DNA of 64,000 bases from JBEVOS01 sp964563395 (GTDB taxonomy: Bacteria > Pseudomonadota > Alphaproteobacteria > Caulobacterales > Aquidulcibacteraceae), in the NCBI GenBank assembly GCA_964563395.1, contig CAZLWK010000013.1, positions 19,836-83,835 on the forward strand, in the 5' to 3' direction. The notes under the pieces are model-generated. The model ran no database searches, was not told where the DNA came from, and saw nothing but the letters and a program-made list of their open reading frames with translations. The translations under genes were made by a program, and so were the position numbers. Shown here one piece after another: positions 60,147 through 64,000 of the stretch. Position 1 is the stretch's first letter; each line of letters begins with the position of its first letter.

Positions 60147-60213
60147 TCTGAACCCCGCCGAATCGATGACGCCCAGAAACGGCTGATTTGGTTACCGAGA
60201 TGTTGCGCGCCGT

Positions 60214-60747
60214 TCAAAGTTCGCGGCGCATGATCCATTCCCGGTCCATGATCGCGCCGACGGGAAAGTCGTACTCCCCCACTTTCTCGAAGCCGTGCCG
60301 CCGATAGAACCGGATCGCGCGCGGATTTTCCGAATAGACGCCAAGAAAGACATCCCGCGCGCCGGCGTCGCGCGCCACGGCGATCACCCAATCCATCAGC
60401 GCGTCGGCGACCCCCAGCCCTTTGGCTGTCCCGTCCAGATAGAGCCTGTGCAATTCGGCGACGGCCCGTCCTTTTGTGTCGAAAGGCAGGCTCATGGGGC
60501 GCAGCTTCGCGAAACCGATCAGCGCGCCGGCGCGTTCGGCCAGGCGATGCGGACAGCGCGGATCGGCCAATTCGGCGGCCTGCAAGGCGGGGCTGTAGGC
60601 TTCGCGCAGGAACGCCTCCAGATCCGCCGGCGGATAGAGCGGGGCGAAACTGTCGATAAAGGTCTGGCGGGCGAACGCGGAAAGCGCGGCGGCGTCCGCC
60701 ACGACGCCGTCGCGATAAAGCACGGTCTCGCGAGAACCTACCGCCAT
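60214..60747 (-). CDS. GNAT N-acetyltransferase
   Basis: A 177-residue acetyltransferase of the GNAT fold with motif A (LYLDGTAKGLGVADALMDWV) and motif B (VYSENPRAIRFYRRHGFEKV). The C-terminal strand DREWIMRREL is usual in this family. It is 5 bases downstream of alaS. The substrate is unknown, but it may be an N-terminal protein or small-molecule acetylase. Confidence 0.9.
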   Translation of the reverse strand: MAVGSRETVLYRDGVVADAAALSAFARQTFIDSFAPLYPPADLEAFLREAYSPALQAAELADPRCPHRLAERAGALIGFAKLRPMSLPFDTKGRAVAELHRLYLDGTAKGLGVADALMDWVIAVARDAGARDVFLGVYSENPRAIRFYRRHGFEKVGEYDFPVGAIMDREWIMRREL

Positions 60748-60752
60748 CGGAC

Positions 60753-63413
60753 TTAGGCGTATTTCTGCAACGCCGCTTTCATCGCCGCGATCGCCGCATC
60801 GGCCTTGGCGATGTCGGGCCCGCCGCCTTGGGCGAAATCAGGCCGGCCGCCGCCGCCCTTGCCGCCCAGCGCCTCGACGCCCGCGCGCACGATCTCGACG
60901 GAATTGACCTTGTCGACCAGATCGGGCGTGACGCCCACGGCCACAGCCGCCTTGCCTTCGAAGATGGCGACATTGGCCGACACGCCGTTCGCGCCCAGCG
61001 TCTGCTTGTCGGAATCAACGATGCCGCGCAGCTCCTTGGCGGGAATGTCGTGCAGCACGCGCGGCTGGAATTTGAACACGCCAACCTGCTCGGGCGCGGC
61101 CTGCGCCTGCCCCGCGCCATCACCGGCGAGCGCCAGCTTGCGCTTGGCCTCGGCCAGATCGCGCTCCAGTTTGCGGCGCTCATCGGCCAATTGCGAAACC
61201 CGGTCCGGCAATTCGGCGAGCGGCGCCTTGAGCGTGGCGGAGATCGTCTTGGCGAGCGCGGCCTGCGCCTTCAGATGCGCGAGCGCGGCCGCCCCGGTCG
61301 CCGCCTCGATGCGGCGTATGCCGGCGGCGACGCCGCTTTCCGACAAGATGGCGAAGAGCGCGATATCGCCGGTGCGGCGCACATGCGTGCCGCCGCACAA
61401 TTCCACCGAATAGGGCTTGGACGCATCCTCGATGCCCGCGCCGAGCGTGAGCACGCGCACGCTGTCGCCGTATTTTTCGCCAAACAGGGCGAGCGCGCCG
61501 GCCTCGATCGCCTTGTCGGGCGCCATTTCGCGGATCACGCCTTCCGCATTCTGGCGAATGACGGAATTCACCTCGTCCTCGATCCGCTCGATCTCGTCCT
61601 GCGTGAGCGCCTGCCCATGCGAAAAGTCGAAGCGGAAGCGGTCCTCCTCCACCAGCGAACCCTTCTGCGTCACATGCAGGCCGAGCGTGCGGCGCAGCGC
61701 GGCGTGCAGAAGGTGCGTGGCCGAATGATTGGCGCGGATGCGCGCGCGCCGCCCGCCATCGATGGTGAGCGCCGCTTCATCGCCAAGACGGATAGCCCCT
61801 TCCACCAAGCGGCCGACATGACCATGCAGCGCGCCCACCCGCTTCTGCGTGTCCTCAACAACGAACACCGCCCCGTTCGCGAAACGGATTTCGCCGCGAT
61901 CGCCGGCTTGCCCGCCGCTTTCGGCATAGAAGGGCGTGCGCGCGAAAAAGAGTTCGGCCTCGGCCGGCGCCGTCAGCGCCTCGACACGCGCGCCGCGCGA
62001 CACGATCGCCGCAAGCGCGCTGTCGCCCCGCTCGTCTTGGTAGCCGCGGAAATCCGTCGCCGGCAGCTTATCCTTGAGCGCGAGCCAGAGTTCGTCGCTT
62101 GCCGCCTCGCCGGACCCCGCCCAGCTTTCGCGGCCCATTTCGCGCTGCTTCTCGAGCGCGGCCTCATAGGCCTCGGTGTCGACGCTCAGCCCCTGGCCGC
62201 GCAGGATGTCCTGCGTCAGATCGAGCGGAAAGCCATACGTGTCCGACAGCTTGAACGCGACCGCGCCGCTCAGCTTTTCACCGCTCTTGAGCGCGCGCAC
62301 TTCGTCTTCGAGCAATTGCAGGCCGCGGCCGAGCGTGCGGCGGAAGCGCTCCTCTTCCTGCTCCAATTGATCGAGGATGACGGGCTTTGCGCGCACCAGC
62401 TCGGGATAGGCTTCGCCCATCTCTCCAATCAGGGTGGGCGCCAAGCGGTGCATCGCCACGACCTGCGGATTGAGATTGTAGGCGTGGCGCATCGCGCGGC
62501 GCATGATGCGGCGCAGCACATAGCCGCGCCCTTCATTGGACGGCATGACGCCATCGGCGATCAGGAAGGACGAGGCGCGCAAATGGTCGGCGATGACGCG
62601 ATGGCTCGCCGCCTTCTCGCCTTCGGCCTTGGTGCGCGTGACCTCCTCGGACGCCTTGATCAGGGTGCGGAAGAGGTCCGTCTCGTAATTGGAGGTGACG
62701 CCCTGCAGAATCGCCGCGATGCGCTCAAGGCCCATGCCGGTGTCGATCGATGGCTTGGGCAGCGGCACGCGCGTCGTCGCGTCGACCTGCTCGAATTGCA
62801 TGAAGACGAGGTTCCAGAATTCGAGGAAGCGATCGCCATCCTCGTCGGCGCTGCCCGGCGGTCCGCCGGCGACCGTCTCGCCCTGGTCGTAGAAGATTTC
62901 GGAACAAAAGCCGCAGGGCCCCACCGGGCCCATCGCCCAGAGATTGTCCTCGTGGCCAATGATGCGGTCGTCCCCGATCCCGGCGATCTTCTTCCAGAGC
63001 CCGCGCGCCTCATCGTCCGTGGGATAGATCGTCACCAGCAGGCGCTCCTTGGAGAGCCCCAGATCGCGGTTCACGAACTCCCAGGCGTAGGCGATCGCGC
63101 CTTCCTTGAAATAATCGCCGAAGGAGAAATTCCCGAGCATCTCGAAAAAGGTATGGTGGCGCGCCGTATAGCCGACATTGTCAAGGTCGTTGTGCTTGCC
63201 GCCCGCGCGCACGCACTTTTGCACGCTCGCCGCGCGCGGATAGGGCGCCTTTTCCGCGCCCGTGAAGATGTTCTTGAACTGCACCATGCCGGCATTGGTG
63301 AACAGAAGCGTGGGATCGCTCTGCGGGACCAGCGCGCTCGAAGGCGCGACGACGTGATCCTTGGATTTAAAATAATCCAGAAACGCCTTGCGAATGCCGC
63401 TTACGCTGTTCAT
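60753..63413 (-). CDS. alaS: Alanyl-tRNA synthetase
   Basis: An 886-residue enzyme that charges tRNA-Ala. The class II catalytic core covers about residues 1-260. The editing domain has the zinc ligands HSATHLLHAALR and ELCGGTHVRRTGD, and the DHHA1 C-terminal domain (about 760-886) ends the chain. The start at 63413 (MNSVSGIRKAFLDYF) is the usual N-terminus; a much longer frame upstream is not conserved-looking. It is downstream of recA on the same strand. Confidence 0.98.
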   Translation of the reverse strand: MNSVSGIRKAFLDYFKSKDHVVAPSSALVPQSDPTLLFTNAGMVQFKNIFTGAEKAPYPRAASVQKCVRAGGKHNDLDNVGYTARHHTFFEMLGNFSFGDYFKEGAIAYAWEFVNRDLGLSKERLLVTIYPTDDEARGLWKKIAGIGDDRIIGHEDNLWAMGPVGPCGFCSEIFYDQGETVAGGPPGSADEDGDRFLEFWNLVFMQFEQVDATTRVPLPKPSIDTGMGLERIAAILQGVTSNYETDLFRTLIKASEEVTRTKAEGEKAASHRVIADHLRASSFLIADGVMPSNEGRGYVLRRIMRRAMRHAYNLNPQVVAMHRLAPTLIGEMGEAYPELVRAKPVILDQLEQEEERFRRTLGRGLQLLEDEVRALKSGEKLSGAVAFKLSDTYGFPLDLTQDILRGQGLSVDTEAYEAALEKQREMGRESWAGSGEAASDELWLALKDKLPATDFRGYQDERGDSALAAIVSRGARVEALTAPAEAELFFARTPFYAESGGQAGDRGEIRFANGAVFVVEDTQKRVGALHGHVGRLVEGAIRLGDEAALTIDGGRRARIRANHSATHLLHAALRRTLGLHVTQKGSLVEEDRFRFDFSHGQALTQDEIERIEDEVNSVIRQNAEGVIREMAPDKAIEAGALALFGEKYGDSVRVLTLGAGIEDASKPYSVELCGGTHVRRTGDIALFAILSESGVAAGIRRIEAATGAAALAHLKAQAALAKTISATLKAPLAELPDRVSQLADERRKLERDLAEAKRKLALAGDGAGQAQAAPEQVGVFKFQPRVLHDIPAKELRGIVDSDKQTLGANGVSANVAIFEGKAAVAVGVTPDLVDKVNSVEIVRAGVEALGGKGGGGRPDFAQGGGPDIAKADAAIAAMKAALQKYA

Positions 63414-63580
63414 CGACCCAAAAGCCTCTCGCCCGTCCGCCCCTCGCCCGCGCCAAGGCGCGGCGTGACGTGGGAGTCGGATATAAAGAGCGGGGGCCGG
63501 CGCGCCAAGCGAGGCGAATTGGCCGTGCGCCACCTGCCCCGACCGCGACGGCGCACACGAAGGCGCGCCAACAATGAAAA

Positions 63581-63646
63581 AGCGCCGGCCGGCGACGCGC
63601 GTCCTCCAGGGGTCGGGCGGAGGGGTGGCGCGGGCCGGCCGGCGCT
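63581..63646 (-). terminator. recA terminator with perfect 13-base stem
   Basis: AGCGCCGGCCGGC (63581-63593) and GCCGGCCGGCGCT (63634-63646) are exact inverted repeats; the 40-base loop has an inner CCTCC/GGAGG stem. On the minus strand the stem is followed by TTTTT, as expected for an intrinsic terminator after recA. The rest of the 303-base gap between recA and alaS is GC-rich and holds no gene I can support; it must contain the alaS promoter if alaS is not read through. Confidence 0.75.
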
Positions 63647-63716
63647 CAAGCCGCGCGGCGCGCGCGCGGCTCATGCCGGGGAGGCGTGAAGGGGCGGCGC
63701 GAAGCGCCGGGAAGGC

Positions 63717-64000
63717 TTAGTCGTCGCCCTCCTCGCGGGGCGCGAGCATGCCCTCCGCGACGAGGCCGGATTTGGCGCGAACAGCATCCTCGATCGTCGC
63801 GGCGACATCGGGATGCTCGCGCAGGAAGCGGCGCGCCGCCTCCTTGCCCTGGCCGATCTTCTGACCGCCATGGGAATACCAGGCGCCGGACTTCTCAACG
63901 ACGCCGGCCTTGACGCCGAGTTCGATCAATTCGCCGGTTTTGGAAATGCCCTCGCCATAGATGATGTCGAACTGCACCTGCTTGAACGGCGGGGCGACCT
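63717..64000 (-). CDS. recA: RecA recombinase, C-terminal part (partial)
   Basis: Only the last 94 or so codons are inside the window; the gene continues beyond the right edge. The visible part begins near the conserved APPFKQVQFDIIYGEG and continues ISKTGELIELGVKAGVVEKS, ESGAWYSHGGQKIGQGKEAA-like (seen in parts) and ends in an acidic tail (PREEGDD). RecA forms filaments on single-stranded DNA for recombination and SOS induction. The short acidic tail is usual in alphaproteobacteria. Confidence 0.97.
   Translation of the reverse strand, partial: VAPPFKQVQFDIIYGEGISKTGELIELGVKAGVVEKSGAWYSHGGQKIGQGKEAARRFLREHPDVAATIEDAVRAKSGLVAEGMLAPREEGDD

Noticed and set aside
60828..63689. 953-codon open frame on the plus strand
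   Set aside because: Exact shadow of alaS, with no recognisable domains and a composition typical of antisense GC-rich frames.
1..64000. CRISPR arrays, insertion sequences or rRNA operons
   Set aside because: I saw no regularly spaced repeats, transposase-like proteins or rRNA sequence anywhere in the window. The 16S-like match at about 34.98 kb is only a ribosome-site complement of some 15 bases.

Overview
The window looks like the chromosome of a GC-rich alphaproteobacterium, most likely of the order Caulobacterales (Caulobacteraceae or Hyphomonadaceae type). The support is a complete RcGTA-type gene transfer agent cluster, an SpmX-like polarity protein whose muramidase site is altered in the way described for Caulobacterales SpmX, the feuPQ-cycHJKL-degP gene order of alphaproteobacteria, and a ligase-associated PdeM nuclease. 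No 16S rRNA gene is present, so the assignment is inference.

Layout. 1-6254 (minus): cytochrome c maturation genes ccmI-ccmE-ccmF-ccmH, then the start of a degP-like gene, preceded by a FeuP/FeuQ-like two-component system and a small PepSY-like protein. 6325-7227: CbpA-type DnaJ. 7285-20493 (minus): gene transfer agent cluster gp1 to gp15, tightly packed. 20684-26171 (plus): class A penicillin-binding protein, Uup-like ABC-F ATPase, PAN-domain protein, DUF2336 protein. 26168-29168 (minus): SDR, an unrecognised 370-residue protein and an NylC/DmpA-like P1 peptidase, divergent from gamma-glutamyltransferase. 30984-34889: orphan sensor kinase, cNMP-binding patatin phospholipase, lipoprotein. 34924-35118: a free-standing short transcription unit with a structured leader, an extreme Shine-Dalgarno, a 22-codon ORF and a terminator. 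35126-39395 (minus): SpmX-like protein, epoxide hydrolase, MgtE, YnfA and tRNA-Leu(GAG).

39479-47634: glyoxalase I, a small proline-rich membrane protein, two secreted paralogues carrying three copies of one disulfide-type domain, an orphan FliN-like SpoA protein with a coupled 38-residue membrane peptide, lipB, ppk2, rpsD, a GH3 glucosidase and the bfd-bfr iron-storage pair behind a Fur-like box. 47797-54073: rimO, an NTF2-like protein with an SDR, a vapBC module with tandem operator repeats and an apparently leaderless mRNA, a DUF6882 protein, trmJ, and a TIR-membrane-EF-hand protein. 54170-64000: icd, pdeM, an SdsA-type alkylsulfatase, formaldehyde-detoxifying adhC/frmA, two GNAT acetyltransferases, alaS and the 3' end of recA.

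Most genes are housekeeping. The best candidates for something undescribed are the structured short ORF at about 34.9-35.1 kb, the TIR/EF-hand membrane protein at 52.7-54.1 kb, the triplicated secreted domain at 40.3-41.8 kb, and the FliN-like/micropeptide pair at 42.0-42.3 kb. I saw no CRISPR array, insertion sequence, integrase or rRNA operon.
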